The notes: generated by a model from the sequence alone, not told the origin. A stretch of 64,000 nt of DNA from Superficieibacter electus (GCF_002915575.1 NZ_PQGD01000016.1:60703-124702), one strand, 5' to 3'. Positions 32,020 through 41,722 are shown, counted from the stretch's first letter. Made by a program: numbers and translations.

Positions 32020-34038
32020 TTATTTTTTTGCCGCAGCCATCATCGCCCGAATATTGGCGATACTCGCCTGCCCTTTTTGCATTCTTTCTTCTGCCGTCAC
32101 CACTTTGCGTTCCTGCTCCCAGACTAAATCGTCCTGCGGCAATTCCAGCAGAAAGCGGCTCGGCTCCGGACGCACCAGTTCACCATACTGACGGCGCTCT
32201 TTGCACAACGTAAAGATCAGTTCTTTCTGTGCGCGGGTAATGCCCACATAGGCGAGACGGCGTTCTTCATCGACGTTGTCTTCATCAATGCTGCTCTGGT
32301 GCGGCAACAGCCCCTCTTCCATGCCGACCAGGAAAACATAAGGGAACTCCAGACCTTTTGAGGCATGCAGCGTCATCAACTGGACCTGATCCAGTTCCTC
32401 TTCGCTTTCGCCGCGCTCCATCATGTCGCGCAGGGTAAAACGCGTCACCACCTGGGTCAGGGTCATCGGCTCGTCGATTTCACTGCCTTCCAGCATTTCA
32501 GTCATCCAGGTGAACAGCTGGTTGACGTTTTTCATGCGCATTTCGGCGGCTTTCGGGCTGGGCGAGGTTTCAAACAGCCAGGATTCGTAATCAATGCCGT
32601 GGATCAAATCGCGCACGGCGGCCACCGGTTCACGCTCGGCCAGGCGCTGAACCTCTCCCAGCCAGTGAGTAAACCGGGTGAGCGATTCATAGCCGCGTCC
32701 GCTGAGCGTCTGCGTCAGCCCCATATCAAAGCTGGCGCTGAACAGGCTTTTATTGCGGCTGTTCGCCCACTCGCCGAGTTTTTGCAGTGTGGCCGGGCCA
32801 ATTTCCCGCTTCGGCGTATTTACAATGCGTAAAAATGCGCTGTCGTCATTGGGGTTGGTCAACACGCGCAGGTAAGCCAGCAGATCTTTAATTTCCGGGC
32901 GCGAGAAGAAGGAGGTGCCGCCGGAGATTTTGTACGGGATGCGGTTCTGCATCAGGAATTTTTCAAACACCCGCGCCTGGTGATTGCCACGGTACAAAAT
33001 CGCATAATCTTTATACTGCGTTTTGTTGATAAAGTGATGGGCAATCAACTCACCGGTCACGCGCTCGGCTTCATGTTCTTCATGGTTGGCACTGAGCACT
33101 TTCAGCTCGGTACCGTAGCCCAGCTCAGAGAACAGGCGCTTTTCAAACACGTGCGGGTTATTGGCAATCAGGATATTTGCGGCCTTCAGAATGCGCCCGG
33201 AGGAACGGTAGTTTTGTTCCAGTTTGACGACCTGTAATGCCGGAAAATCCTGGCTCAGTAATACCAGGTTTTGCGGCCGCGCCCCGCGCCACGAATAAAT
33301 AGACTGGTCGTCATCCCCCACCACGGTAAAACGCGCACGATTTCCCACCAGCAGCTTTACCAGCTCGTACTGGCTGGTGTTGGTATCCTGATACTCATCC
33401 ACCAGCAGGTAGCGGATTTTGTTCTGCCAGCGTTCACGCACCTCTTCATTACGCTGAAGCAGCAGCGTCGGCAGCAGGATCAGATCGTCAAAGTCCAGTA
33501 CATTGCAGGCTTTCATATGGGCGTCGTACAGGCTGTAGCAGTGTGCAAAGATCCGATCCCTTTCGCCTTTTGCCTGGGCGGCCGCCTGCGCCGGGGTCAG
33601 CAGATCGTTTTTCCAGTTGGAGATCGTTGAGATCAGCTGTTGCAGTATCACTTTATCGTCTTCGATCACCCCTTCGCTCAACTCCTTGAGCAGCGCGACC
33701 TGATCGGTATCGTCGAACAATGAGAAGTTAGATTTCATCCCCAGCGCCGCGTACTCGCGCTTGATCACCTCTAGCCCTAGGGTGTGGAAAGTGGAAATCA
33801 TCAGGCCGCGCGCCTCTTTGCGTCCCAGCGTCTGCGCCACGCGCTCTTTCATCTCGCGCGCCGCCTTGTTGGTAAAGGTTACCGCCGCGATATGCCGAGC
33901 CTGGTAGCCGCAGCCACGGATCAGATGGGCGATTTTATTGGTGATGACGCGGGTTTTACCGGAGCCAGCACCCGCCAGCACCAGGCAAGGTCCGGTGACA
34001 AATTCGACGGCTTGTTGTTGTCCGGGGTTTAAACGCAT
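32020..34038 (-). CDS. rep: Rep, ATP-dependent DNA helicase
   Basis: 672 residues from the ATG at 34038 ([17 protein letters not shown]); upstream codons in frame are not conserved. A UvrD/Rep superfamily 1 helicase: Walker [37 protein letters not shown] and [15 protein letters not shown]. It unwinds DNA 3' to 5' and clears proteins ahead of the replisome through its contact with DnaB. Confidence 0.96.
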   Translation of the reverse strand: MRLNPGQQQAVEFVTGPCLVLAGAGSGKTRVITNKIAHLIRGCGYQARHIAAVTFTNKAAREMKERVAQTLGRKEARGLMISTFHTLGLEVIKREYAALGMKSNFSLFDDTDQVALLKELSEGVIEDDKVILQQLISTISNWKNDLLTPAQAAAQAKGERDRIFAHCYSLYDAHMKACNVLDFDDLILLPTLLLQRNEEVRERWQNKIRYLLVDEYQDTNTSQYELVKLLVGNRARFTVVGDDDQSIYSWRGARPQNLVLLSQDFPALQVVKLEQNYRSSGRILKAANILIANNPHVFEKRLFSELGYGTELKVLSANHEEHEAERVTGELIAHHFINKTQYKDYAILYRGNHQARVFEKFLMQNRIPYKISGGTSFFSRPEIKDLLAYLRVLTNPNDDSAFLRIVNTPKREIGPATLQKLGEWANSRNKSLFSASFDMGLTQTLSGRGYESLTRFTHWLGEVQRLAEREPVAAVRDLIHGIDYESWLFETSPSPKAAEMRMKNVNQLFTWMTEMLEGSEIDEPMTLTQVVTRFTLRDMMERGESEEELDQVQLMTLHASKGLEFPYVFLVGMEEGLLPHQSSIDEDNVDEERRLAYVGITRAQKELIFTLCKERRQYGELVRPEPSRFLLELPQDDLVWEQERKVVTAEERMQKGQASIANIRAMMAAAKK

Positions 34039-34251
34039 AGGAGTATTGCTCAATCTTCGAACGGGGGAAGGGATTGTAGCAGAATCACATCGGAATGTGG
34101 GATCGTACAAACGGTTTCCCAGTGTCGGCTGGAGGTGATACGGCGGACACTATAGTTATCAATATCCATCTTGATTCCAGTAGACATGGAGAGTAGTGAG
34201 GCGTAACGTTATTTCAGTACTTTTTTGAGTTAACTAAGGAAAGGTTTACTC

Positions 34252-34701
34252 ATGGCGCTTAACTTTAGTCCCAAAGTGGGTGAAATACTGGAATGTAATT
34301 TCGGTAACTATCCAGTTGGTCAGGACGGACAGATTGTCACAAATTTTTACGATGGCCGCATGCCGCCGGAGATGATTAAAAACAGGTTGGTTGTTGTTCT
34401 CAATGGGAAAATTAATGGTAACGCCTGTATTGTCGTTCCTCTGTCAACGACTTGCGATCGGGACAAGTTAAACCGAGGAATGCACGTTGAGATAGCCGAT
34501 GACGTTATAGACGAACTACAGTTTTTCGATCGGCAAATACGTTGGGCTAAAGCCGACCAGGTACAGCAAGTGAGTCGTAATCGCTTGAACAGGGCCAGAA
34601 CATACAGAGGCTATTTAAATCAATCTCTGCCGCGTGACATTGTTGCAGACATTCAGCGTGCAGTAATCAAGTCAATTAACGCAGTATCGCTCATAAATTG
34701 A
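34252..34701 (+). CDS. Orphan PemK/MazF-like toxin-family protein
   Basis: 149 residues, resembling the larger PemK/MazF-type proteins: a core strand-turn KNRLVVVLNGKINGNACIVVPLSTT, then an insertion and a C-terminal region ending in helices. Family members are usually mRNA interferases or fold relatives. A good AAGGAAAG ribosome site precedes the ATG. No antitoxin-sized gene lies in the 213 bases upstream, and a strong promoter for the next transcript overlaps the stop. It may be solitary, inactive or paired with an antitoxin elsewhere. Confidence 0.65.
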   Translation: MALNFSPKVGEILECNFGNYPVGQDGQIVTNFYDGRMPPEMIKNRLVVVLNGKINGNACIVVPLSTTCDRDKLNRGMHVEIADDVIDELQFFDRQIRWAKADQVQQVSRNRLNRARTYRGYLNQSLPRDIVADIQRAVIKSINAVSLIN

Positions 34702-34726
34702 CAACATATCCACGATCTCCGATAAT
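34698..34726 (+). promoter_or_regulatory. Strong sigma-70 promoter for a candidate small RNA
   Basis: TTGACA (34698-34703), 17-base spacer, GATAAT (34721-34726). The -35 box overlaps the stop codon of the PemK-like gene. Predicted start is near 34733. Confidence 0.75.
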
Positions 34727-34732
34727 GTTGTT

Positions 34733-34803
34733 GTAGCCCATAGAGGCCCTAAGTTTTTCTCCCCTTGAGGGACCTGCGAAGCCCGGTTTTCCGGGCTTTT
34801 GCC
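34733..34803 (+). ncRNA. Candidate small RNA between the PemK-like gene and ppiC
   Basis: About 70 bases between a near-consensus promoter and a hairpin GCCCGG-TTTT-CCGGGC followed by TTTT. Inside is a second hairpin CCCTAAG...CTTGAGGG with one bulge. No reading frame with a start and ribosome site is visible. The next gene, ppiC, begins 137 bases further on, so a separate small RNA is more likely than a leader. I do not recognise it as a named RNA. Confidence 0.55.
34779..34800 (+). terminator. Terminator of the candidate small RNA
   Basis: GCCCGG-TTTT-CCGGGC (34781-34796) followed by TTTT. Confidence 0.8.
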
Positions 34804-34930
34804 GTTTATAGCCCACCTTTTTCCTGACAGTCAAAAATATGACTACACGCTGTGTCAGGACACGCAGAGTAAAGGACCAGAAAGCAGTCAGCTCATGCTA
34901 CTATTGCCCCCGGCTCAATCCCATCATTAA

Positions 34931-35221
<291 letters not shown>

Positions 35222-35240
35222 GAACGTCAAGGGGCAGGCG

Positions 35241-35681
35241 CTATTCGCCCTGCCCTTTATCATTGAAATAATCAATAAATTCCCGTCCTACCTCTGCCAG
35301 CGTCAGCCGTTTGAAGCGTTCCAGAATTAACGTTTCGGCGTCGTTAAACGTCTCTGACATTACCCGGTTTACCCCTTTCTCCACCAGGCAACGCGGATTG
35401 TCGTTACGATTGCCCAGCGCAAACAGCGTCGGCGAGCCGAGGGCGAAATAGATATCATACAGCGTAACTTCGCTTGCCGGGCGCGCCAGCGTCCAGCCAC
35501 CATGATGGCCTTTACTGGAGGTCACAATTTGCCGCTCACGCAGTCCCGCCAGCAATTTACGGATAAACGCCGGATTTCCATCAATAAACGCGGCCATCTG
35601 CTCCGATGTCAGCGGTCTGTGCATCTGCTCCAGGTGCAGCAAAATGTGCAACGTCGCAGAAAAAGAATTATTTATTTTCAT
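35241..35681 (-). CDS. Rrf2-family transcription regulator
   Basis: 146 residues from the ATG at 35681. N-terminal winged HTH of Rrf2 type (PLTSEQMAAFIDGNPAFIRKLLAGL, then SSKGHHGGWTLARP wing). It has only one Cys (NPRCLVE) where Fe-S members such as IscR and NsrR have three, so it is probably a cluster-free YwnA-like repressor. The start lies inside a palindrome (35679-35701), suggesting autorepression. A SAM methyltransferase gene is divergent 124 bases away. Confidence 0.8.
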   Translation of the reverse strand: MKINNSFSATLHILLHLEQMHRPLTSEQMAAFIDGNPAFIRKLLAGLRERQIVTSSKGHHGGWTLARPASEVTLYDIYFALGSPTLFALGNRNDNPRCLVEKGVNRVMSETFNDAETLILERFKRLTLAEVGREFIDYFNDKGQGE

Positions 35682-35701
35682 GTAACTTAACTTATTACAT
35701 G
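35679..35701. promoter_or_regulatory. Palindrome CATGTAA-N9-TTACATG, likely Rrf2 operator
   Basis: Perfect 7-base arms, 23 bases overall, covering the start codon of the Rrf2 gene. A half-site TTATTACATGAG recurs at 35772-35783 just before the divergent methyltransferase, so one repressor could control both genes. Confidence 0.6.
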
Positions 35702-35804
35702 GACTTAGCCAGCGCAAGTCATCTGCTGTTCAGACAACCGATTGACGACGATAAAACTTATGATACTTTGTTTATTACATGAGTTTATCAACCAGGAGAA
35801 AATT

Positions 35805-36431
35805 ATGTCTGAGACTGAACAATCCCCCGCTGTCTTTTGGGAAGATCATTACGCGGCGATGTCACCGGTTTCCACTGGCATTCCAGGTAAGATTCTGGTG
35901 CGGTTTGCTGAGCCTCTTACGCCAGGGCGGGCGCTGGAGCTGGGCTGCGGACGTGGCGACGACGCTGTCTGGTTAGCCAGAAAAGGCTGGGAGGTAACGG
36001 CGGTAGACCTCTCGCCCAGAGCGCTGGACTATGCGTCGGCCAATGCCGCACGATCCGGCGTTCGCGAGCGCATTACTTTTGCGCAGCACGATCTGACCCA
36101 AACGTTCCCGCAGGGGAGTTACGATCTTATCGTCGCCTCGTTTCTGGAATCACCGCTGACGTTCGATCGCTTTACGATCTTTCGCAACGCATTTGATCAT
36201 GTCTTACCCGGCGGCATGCTGCTGATCACCTCTCATGCGAAAGTACCGGGCTGGTCAAAACATGCGGATCGTCCTTTTCAGTCGTCAAAGGAGGCACTAG
36301 CGCAACTGGAGCCACTGCCTGGTGGCTGGGAAGTGCTGTTCTGTGACGACGTTGAACGAGTGATGAAGGGGCCGGAAGGGCAGGAAGAACAGGTTTCGGA
36401 TTCTGTCGTGGCATTACGGCGAAAAGAATAA
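35805..36431 (+). CDS. Class I SAM-dependent methyltransferase
   Basis: 208 residues from the ATG at 35805, which has AGGAG eight bases upstream. Rossmann-fold methyltransferase: motif I LELGCGRGDDAVWLARKGW, motif II VTAVDLSPRAL, motif IV YDLIVASFLESPL. The small size and lack of extra domains resemble TehB- or thiopurine-type detoxifying methyltransferases, but the acceptor is unknown. Its control by the divergent Rrf2 regulator points to an inducible stress response. Confidence 0.8.
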   Translation: MSETEQSPAVFWEDHYAAMSPVSTGIPGKILVRFAEPLTPGRALELGCGRGDDAVWLARKGWEVTAVDLSPRALDYASANAARSGVRERITFAQHDLTQTFPQGSYDLIVASFLESPLTFDRFTIFRNAFDHVLPGGMLLITSHAKVPGWSKHADRPFQSSKEALAQLEPLPGGWEVLFCDDVERVMKGPEGQEEQVSDSVVALRRKE

Positions 36432-36458
36432 ACCCGGCGGGAAGCCGGGTATAAACAC

Positions 36459-37244
36459 CTACTCGCTAATCACCATCACGCCTCGCGCCTCAATACCGGC
36501 GCGATCTTCTTCGCTAATGGTATCGGTAATAAGGATGCTGATGTCGCTAACCTCGGCAAATTTGGCGAAAGTGTCATGACCCACTTTATGCGAGTCAATC
36601 AGCAAAATGACGTTAGAGGCGCAGGCAATCATCTCTTTCTTCAGGTTCGCCTGACGAACGTCCGGTGTGGTCGCGCCATTTTTAAGCGTGAAACCGTTCG
36701 CGCCCATAAAAGCTTTATCGATGATCAGCTCTGACAGGCCGCTGTCGCGATTAAACGGAATCACACAGTGCAGCTTCTGCCGTACCGCGCCGCCAATGAT
36801 AAACAGATTCACCACCCCCGGCATATCTTCCAGGATAATGGCAATCTGCAAATCGTTGGTAATGACTGACAGGCCCTTGCGCTCGCTTAGCAACTTTGCC
36901 AGTTCGAGCGTGGTGGAGCCGGTATCCAGCAGTAGCGTATCGCCATCTTCAATCTGCTCCAGCGCCCGCCGGGCAACCACGACTTTGGCGTCGTGGTTAC
37001 GCACTTCCTTTTCCGTGGCCATCATTTCAAGACCGGTTTTGCTGCGGATCAGCACGCCGCCATGCGTACGGGTAACCAGTTTCAGTTTCTCCATCTCGCG
37101 CAGATCGTTGCGAATGGTTCCGGTCGACACTTTAAAGAGCTGGCACAGTTCGGCAACCGTCGCGTTTTTATGTGTTTCTACATAAGTCAGAATCGCCTGC
37201 TGCCGTTCCTGCGTAAAAAGTTTATCTTCCGAATGATCGCTCAT
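36459..37244 (-). CDS. DeoR-family transcription regulator of a sugar locus
   Basis: 261 residues. N-terminal DeoR HTH (TVAELCQLFKVSTGTIRNDLREM) and a C-terminal DeoR sugar-phosphate-sensing domain (LLLDTGSTTLELAKLL, ANGFTLKNGATT). Such proteins repress sugar catabolic operons until a phosphorylated intermediate binds. It is the last gene of a minus-strand operon behind two dehydrogenases and probably also controls the divergent PTS genes. Confidence 0.88.
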   Translation of the reverse strand: MSDHSEDKLFTQERQQAILTYVETHKNATVAELCQLFKVSTGTIRNDLREMEKLKLVTRTHGGVLIRSKTGLEMMATEKEVRNHDAKVVVARRALEQIEDGDTLLLDTGSTTLELAKLLSERKGLSVITNDLQIAIILEDMPGVVNLFIIGGAVRQKLHCVIPFNRDSGLSELIIDKAFMGANGFTLKNGATTPDVRQANLKKEMIACASNVILLIDSHKVGHDTFAKFAEVSDISILITDTISEEDRAGIEARGVMVISE

Positions 37245-37276
37245 TATCTTTCCCGAAATGGATAGCCAGAGCAGGA

Positions 37277-38314
37277 CTATAAAACAAAGCCTGCCTTCAG
37301 TGCATTACCCGATTTCGCACAGGTAAACGCCTGCTGATATTGTTCAAGCGAGAAAGTGTGCGTCAAGATCTTTTTCAGGTTAATTTGACCGTTAGCCACC
37401 ATTTTCAGGCTGGCGCGATACTGGCGCAGGTTCTGTCCGCTCATCCCGGTTACGCTTATCTGACGATAGTGAATAATATTCGTATTCAGGCTTACCATCT
37501 CTTTGCCCGCCGGCAGGCCGCCGAAGAAGAGCACCCGGCCGTTCAGCGCCGCCAGTTCAAAGGACAGGGTCTGGATTTCCGGCGTGGAAGCGGCGGTGAT
37601 CACCACGTCGCAACCCCGCTCTTGCGTAATCCGCATTACCTCCGCTTTGGTGTCCGTTCCGCTGACCGGAATAAAATCCGGGTCAAATTCGCAGGCCAGT
37701 GCCAGACGCTCGGGGTTAATATCGCTAATGAGCACTTTCCCGGCACCTGCCGCTTTATGCAGCAGCGCGTGCATCAGGCCAATCGGGCCTGCGCCAATCA
37801 CCAGCACCGTATCTCCCACCTGAGTATGGCAGCGCTCAAAGGCGTTATAAACGCAGGAGAACGGTTCGATCATCGCCCCCTCTTCAAACGAGACGTGATC
37901 GGGAAGCTCGACAATATTCCCCTGGCGCACTGCTCTGGCGGGGATAACCACATATTCAGCAAAGGCACCGTTTTTCTGAATGCCCAGCGCCTGGAAATCT
38001 TTACAGCTTTGCGTATTACCGCTGATGCAACTGTCGCAGACGCCGCAGCCATAATTAGGTGCCACGGCAACGCGCATGCCTTTAAAATAAGCGCCGGTGA
38101 CCTCACTGCCGATCTCTTCAATAACGCCGGACAACTCATGGCCCAGCGTCAGAGCATGAGGGGAATTACGATGGCCGTTGGCGAACATGCGTAGATCGGT
38201 GCCACAAATGGCTCCGGCTTTGCAGGCCAGCAGGATCTCGTCAGGCTGAATCTCAGGTTTCGGCAGTTCAACCAGTTTAAGTTCATTCTTTGCAAACAAC
38301 TGAATTGCTTTCAT
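37277..38314 (-). CDS. Zinc-dependent medium-chain dehydrogenase
   Basis: 345 residues of the MDR family. Catalytic zinc residues Cys37 (CGTD) and His59-Glu60 (GHE); structural zinc cysteines 90, 93, 96 and 104; nucleotide-binding GAGPIGLMHALLHKAAG. It resembles galactitol-1-phosphate and threonine dehydrogenases, so it probably oxidises a polyol or polyol phosphate with NAD(P). Ten bases after the Gfo/Idh/MocA gene and 32 bases before the DeoR gene. Substrate not determined. Confidence 0.87.
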   Translation of the reverse strand: MKAIQLFAKNELKLVELPKPEIQPDEILLACKAGAICGTDLRMFANGHRNSPHALTLGHELSGVIEEIGSEVTGAYFKGMRVAVAPNYGCGVCDSCISGNTQSCKDFQALGIQKNGAFAEYVVIPARAVRQGNIVELPDHVSFEEGAMIEPFSCVYNAFERCHTQVGDTVLVIGAGPIGLMHALLHKAAGAGKVLISDINPERLALACEFDPDFIPVSGTDTKAEVMRITQERGCDVVITAASTPEIQTLSFELAALNGRVLFFGGLPAGKEMVSLNTNIIHYRQISVTGMSGQNLRQYRASLKMVANGQINLKKILTHTFSLEQYQQAFTCAKSGNALKAGFVL

Positions 38315-38324
38315 TGACCACCTC

Positions 38325-39356
38325 TTATCCTTCGTTCAGGTTAACAACGCGTTTTTCGGTAATAGAGAGATTGCCTGCGTTGACCACTTTCACTACCTCA
38401 AGGCCGTCATTACCGGAGGCTTTGACCGGCGAGCCGCTACGTATAGAGGCAATAAACGCGGTATCTTCTTCTTCATAGGCTTTAATAAAGAGTGTCTGCC
38501 AGCTGTTAACCGTTTTGGTGATCAGCTGTTTTTGTTCCCGGCTGGCGTAACGTGCCGATCCTTCCTGCAAATCACCAACGAAGAGAATGCCGTCGGTGCC
38601 GAGGATTTCGACGCGGGAGTCGTAGCCATAGCCAACAGAAACCGCACCTTCAACAATGCACTGGGTGCCATTAGTCATGCGCCCGCTTAACGTCACGGTG
38701 TCGTAGTAATCCGGGTATTTATCTTTTGCATCCGGGCAGCGATAGTTACCCGCCAGCGCATAAACTTCGGCAAAATCAGCACCAGAGAACCAGCGTACCG
38801 CGTCAATATCGTGGCTGGAGACTTCCGCCAGCGGCCCGCCGCTAATGGAGATGTCATACATCCACTCCTTCGGAATGCTGGGGCCGTGGGTTAACGCCTT
38901 CACCAGCACGACATCGCCAATAACCCCTGCATCAATAGCGGCCTTCGCTTCCATAAAATTGCGGTCGAAGCGGCGCATAAAACCGAGCTGGAGCTGGACG
39001 CCATGCTGCTGTGTCACATTAATCATCTGCTGACACTCATCAGGCGTCATCGCCATTGGTTTCTCACAGAAAATGTGTTTTCCGGCGCGGGCGGCGGCGC
39101 AGACGATCTCGCAGTGGTATTTTGTCGGCGTGACTACCACGATAGCGTCAACCTCGCTGTCGGCAATGGCTTCCCGGTAGTCGGTGTAAAATTTGCTGAG
39201 ATGTAATTCTTCGGCAGCGGACTTTGCAACCGATCCCACCGGATCGACCACGGCAATCAGGCGCGCGCCGGCGATCCCTCTGGCATAGTTACGCGCATGA
39301 ATCATCCCTGCCCTGCCCGCACCAATAACGGCAATCCCAATCTCCTGCTTATCCAT
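38325..39356 (-). CDS. Gfo/Idh/MocA-family oxidoreductase
   Basis: 343 residues from the ATG at 39356, which has AGGAGG upstream. NAD-binding IAVIGAGRAGMIHARNYA, the family motif CEKPMAM and a catalytic His in EVSSHDIDAVRWF. Similar to inositol 2-dehydrogenase (IolG) and other sugar or cyclitol dehydrogenases. First gene of the minus-strand operon and divergent from the PTS EIIA gene. It would act in the cytoplasm on the imported sugar or a product of it. Confidence 0.87.
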   Translation of the reverse strand: MDKQEIGIAVIGAGRAGMIHARNYARGIAGARLIAVVDPVGSVAKSAAEELHLSKFYTDYREAIADSEVDAIVVVTPTKYHCEIVCAAARAGKHIFCEKPMAMTPDECQQMINVTQQHGVQLQLGFMRRFDRNFMEAKAAIDAGVIGDVVLVKALTHGPSIPKEWMYDISISGGPLAEVSSHDIDAVRWFSGADFAEVYALAGNYRCPDAKDKYPDYYDTVTLSGRMTNGTQCIVEGAVSVGYGYDSRVEILGTDGILFVGDLQEGSARYASREQKQLITKTVNSWQTLFIKAYEEEDTAFIASIRSGSPVKASGNDGLEVVKVVNAGNLSITEKRVVNLNEG

Positions 39357-39436
39357 GCATCCTCCTGGCATTCGTTGTTATGAATTTCGGCTTAATTTCT
39401 GTTCTTGCGAGTGTAGTCATGAAAAAAACAGTGTCA

Positions 39437-39448
39437 ATCGTTTATTGT
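39437..39448. promoter_or_regulatory. ATCGTTTATTGT motif in the divergent sugar-locus promoter
   Basis: The same 12 bases recur at 43283-43294 upstream of the deoC-type gene, and a related half (rc GTTTATT) at 39464-39470. The TCGTTT and TTATTGT words fit DeoR-type operators. Proposed as the binding site of the DeoR regulator at 36459-37244. Confidence 0.45.
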
Positions 39449-39543
39449 CATTTGATATCGATTAATAAACTCATTACGTGATATCGATAGCAGAAGTTAA
39501 AAATCATCAATCAAGACGGCATCATTAAACAGCGAGGTTACCC

Positions 39544-39999
39544 ATGTCGATTTTTTCTACCGAAATGATTGTTCTTCATCTGGACGCAAGGGATAAGCAG
39601 GATGCATTGATGCAACTGGCAAAACGAATTGAGGCCGCCGGTAAACTTCAGGTCGGGGGATTTGATAACTTCATGTTATCTCTCAATAAAAGAGAAGAAG
39701 AGTTCTCTACTGCTGTTGGTTATGACTATGCAATCCCGCATGGTAAAAGCGACGCAGTAGCCGTGCCTGCGGTGGCTTACGCCCATCTGACTCAGCCGAT
39801 TTTATGGGATGAAGAGGATGAGGATTGGGTGGAAAATCTGTTTATGATTGCGGTCCCGGCGGCCAGTGCGGGGGACGAACACATTAAAATTTTGACTAAA
39901 CTTGCCACCGCAATTATGGATGACGATTTCAGAGAGCATATTTCCCAGGCGAAGGAACCCAATCAAGTTATTGATATAATAGAAAAATTTACCAGTTAA
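39544..39999 (+). CDS. PTS fructose/mannitol-type EIIA
   Basis: 151 residues, the usual EIIA(Fru) size. Active-site His66 in YAIPHGKS. It accepts phosphate from HPr and passes it to EIIB. First gene of a plus-strand PTS set (EIIA, EIIBC, HPr), divergent from the two dehydrogenases. The 219 bases to the next gene contain a GC-rich hairpin. Confidence 0.9.
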   Translation: MSIFSTEMIVLHLDARDKQDALMQLAKRIEAAGKLQVGGFDNFMLSLNKREEEFSTAVGYDYAIPHGKSDAVAVPAVAYAHLTQPILWDEEDEDWVENLFMIAVPAASAGDEHIKILTKLATAIMDDDFREHISQAKEPNQVIDIIEKFTS

Positions 40000-40014
40000 A
40001 ATTTATATTATCGC

Positions 40015-40038
40015 AGCGCCCGTTCACGGGCGCTCTTT
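40015..40038 (+). terminator. Hairpin between EIIA and EIIBC
   Basis: AGCGCCC-GTTCAC-GGGCGCT followed by CTTTA. Weak terminator or mRNA processing hairpin, which could lower expression of EIIBC relative to EIIA. Confidence 0.5.
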
Positions 40039-40218
40039 ACGCTCTTCCTTTCCACTCCCGCGCAAACCAGGATCGTTATCACAACAACAAACAAAAACAA
40101 TTGACATAAATTTGCACGCAAAACAATCATAAACGAAAGAAGAGACCAGTAAATCACAATGCTTTATTGCTGATGATCATGCTGGTCATTATTAAATGTT
40201 GATCCAGGAGCGAAAGAC

Positions 40219-41664
40219 ATGCCGAACAAGGAAAAATTTTTTGTCGCTGTTACCGGTTGCCCAACCGGTATTGCCCATACGTTTATGGCCGAGGCTGCAT
40301 TAAAAAAGGCTGCACAACAAGCAGGAGTGGGCATCCGCGTTGAAACAAACGGTGCCGCAGGTATCGAAAATACGTTGACGGACGAGGAAATTGCCCGTGC
40401 CGATGCAGTGATCATTGCCTCAGATAAAGCCGTTGAGATGGCGCGTTTTCATGGTAAACCGCTGGTCCGGGCTTCGGTAGGGCATGGTGTGAAAAAAGCG
40501 AACGAACTGGTAGCGCGGGCAATAAGCGGTAACGAAGCCGTTTACCATCATGAAGGTAGCATCGGGAGCGCAGAGACCAACACCGTCAAAAGTGAAGAAG
40601 AGAGTCTGGGACGCCTGCTGTATAAAGCACTGATGAATGGCGTTTCTAACATGCTGCCGTTTGTGGTGGCCGGTGGGGTACTGATTGCAGTGTCATTCTT
40701 CTGGGGCATCTACTCTTTCGACCCCACCAATGCCCAATATAATCCTTTCGCCGCCAGTATTTTTAACCTCGGTAAACTGTCTTTCTCAATGATGGTACCG
40801 GTGTTTACCGCCTTTATCGCGTATTCCATCTCGAACCGTCCGGGCTTCGTCGCCGGTTTTGTTGGTGGTCTGATTGCAGCGAATGTTGGCGCAGGCTTCC
40901 TGGGGGGGATCATTGCCGGTTTCGCCGCCGGTTATTTTATGAAGTGGGTCCTGCACGTTACCCGCTCCTTTCCCCGCTCGCTGGAAGGGTTCAAATCTAT
41001 TTTTCTGTTACCCCTGGTCGGCGTACTGGTTATCGGTCTGGTGATGACGCATATGGGTGATTCTATTGCGGCAATCAACAAAGGCATGATGGCCTGGGTC
41101 GCCGGACTGGAGCACGCCAACCCGTTGATACTCGGGATCGTAGTGGGCTGCATGAGCGCCTTTGACCTCGGCGGGCCGGTTAATAAAGCGGCCTATGTTA
41201 CGGGCACCATGCTGCTGGCCGAACAGGGGAATGCGCTGTTTATGGCTGGCGTAATGACCGCCAGTATGGTGCCACCACTGGTGATTGCTTTCGCCACCGT
41301 CATGTTTAAGAAGTATTTCGAGAAAGAAGAGCAGGCAGCGGGGCTGGTGAACTTTATTCTGAGCGCGACCTTTATTGCCGAAGGGGCCATTCCCTTTGCG
41401 GCGAAAGATCCGCTGCGCGTGATCCCGATTCTGATGCTCAGTTCTTCCATCGGCGCGACCCTGACGTACTGGTTCCACGTCGCGGTTCCGGCTCCTCATG
41501 GCGGCCTGATTATTCTGCCGTTAGTCACCCACGGCATGTTGTGGATCGCCTCCATTGTCTGCGGAGGGCTGGTCGGTGGTGTTATCTACGGTTTCTATCG
41601 CAAGCGCAAATATCTGGCTCAGGCAGCCTCCAACGCCGCACCGCTGAATAATTCCTTAGCGTAA
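40219..41664 (+). CDS. PTS fructose-family EIIBC permease
   Basis: 481 residues. EIIB domain at the N-terminus with the phosphorylated Cys14 in VTGCPTGIAHTFMAEAAL, then an EIIC membrane domain from about residue 130 (NMLPFVVAGGVLIAVSFFWG, GFLGGIIAGFAAGY, SAFDLGGPVNKAA). It imports and phosphorylates a sugar of the fructose/mannosylglycerate type. GGAG precedes the start. Substrate unknown. Confidence 0.9.
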   Translation: MPNKEKFFVAVTGCPTGIAHTFMAEAALKKAAQQAGVGIRVETNGAAGIENTLTDEEIARADAVIIASDKAVEMARFHGKPLVRASVGHGVKKANELVARAISGNEAVYHHEGSIGSAETNTVKSEEESLGRLLYKALMNGVSNMLPFVVAGGVLIAVSFFWGIYSFDPTNAQYNPFAASIFNLGKLSFSMMVPVFTAFIAYSISNRPGFVAGFVGGLIAANVGAGFLGGIIAGFAAGYFMKWVLHVTRSFPRSLEGFKSIFLLPLVGVLVIGLVMTHMGDSIAAINKGMMAWVAGLEHANPLILGIVVGCMSAFDLGGPVNKAAYVTGTMLLAEQGNALFMAGVMTASMVPPLVIAFATVMFKKYFEKEEQAAGLVNFILSATFIAEGAIPFAAKDPLRVIPILMLSSSIGATLTYWFHVAVPAPHGGLIILPLVTHGMLWIASIVCGGLVGGVIYGFYRKRKYLAQAASNAAPLNNSLA

Positions 41665-41722
41665 GTCATTAGCAGGCCTGGGCGTTCGGGCCTGCTTTAG
41701 TCATGAATTAAAGGACATTATC

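Noticed and set aside
37340-38194. Long plus-strand frame opposite the zinc dehydrogenase
   Set aside because: Antisense shadow; the minus-strand frame has all zinc and NAD motifs.
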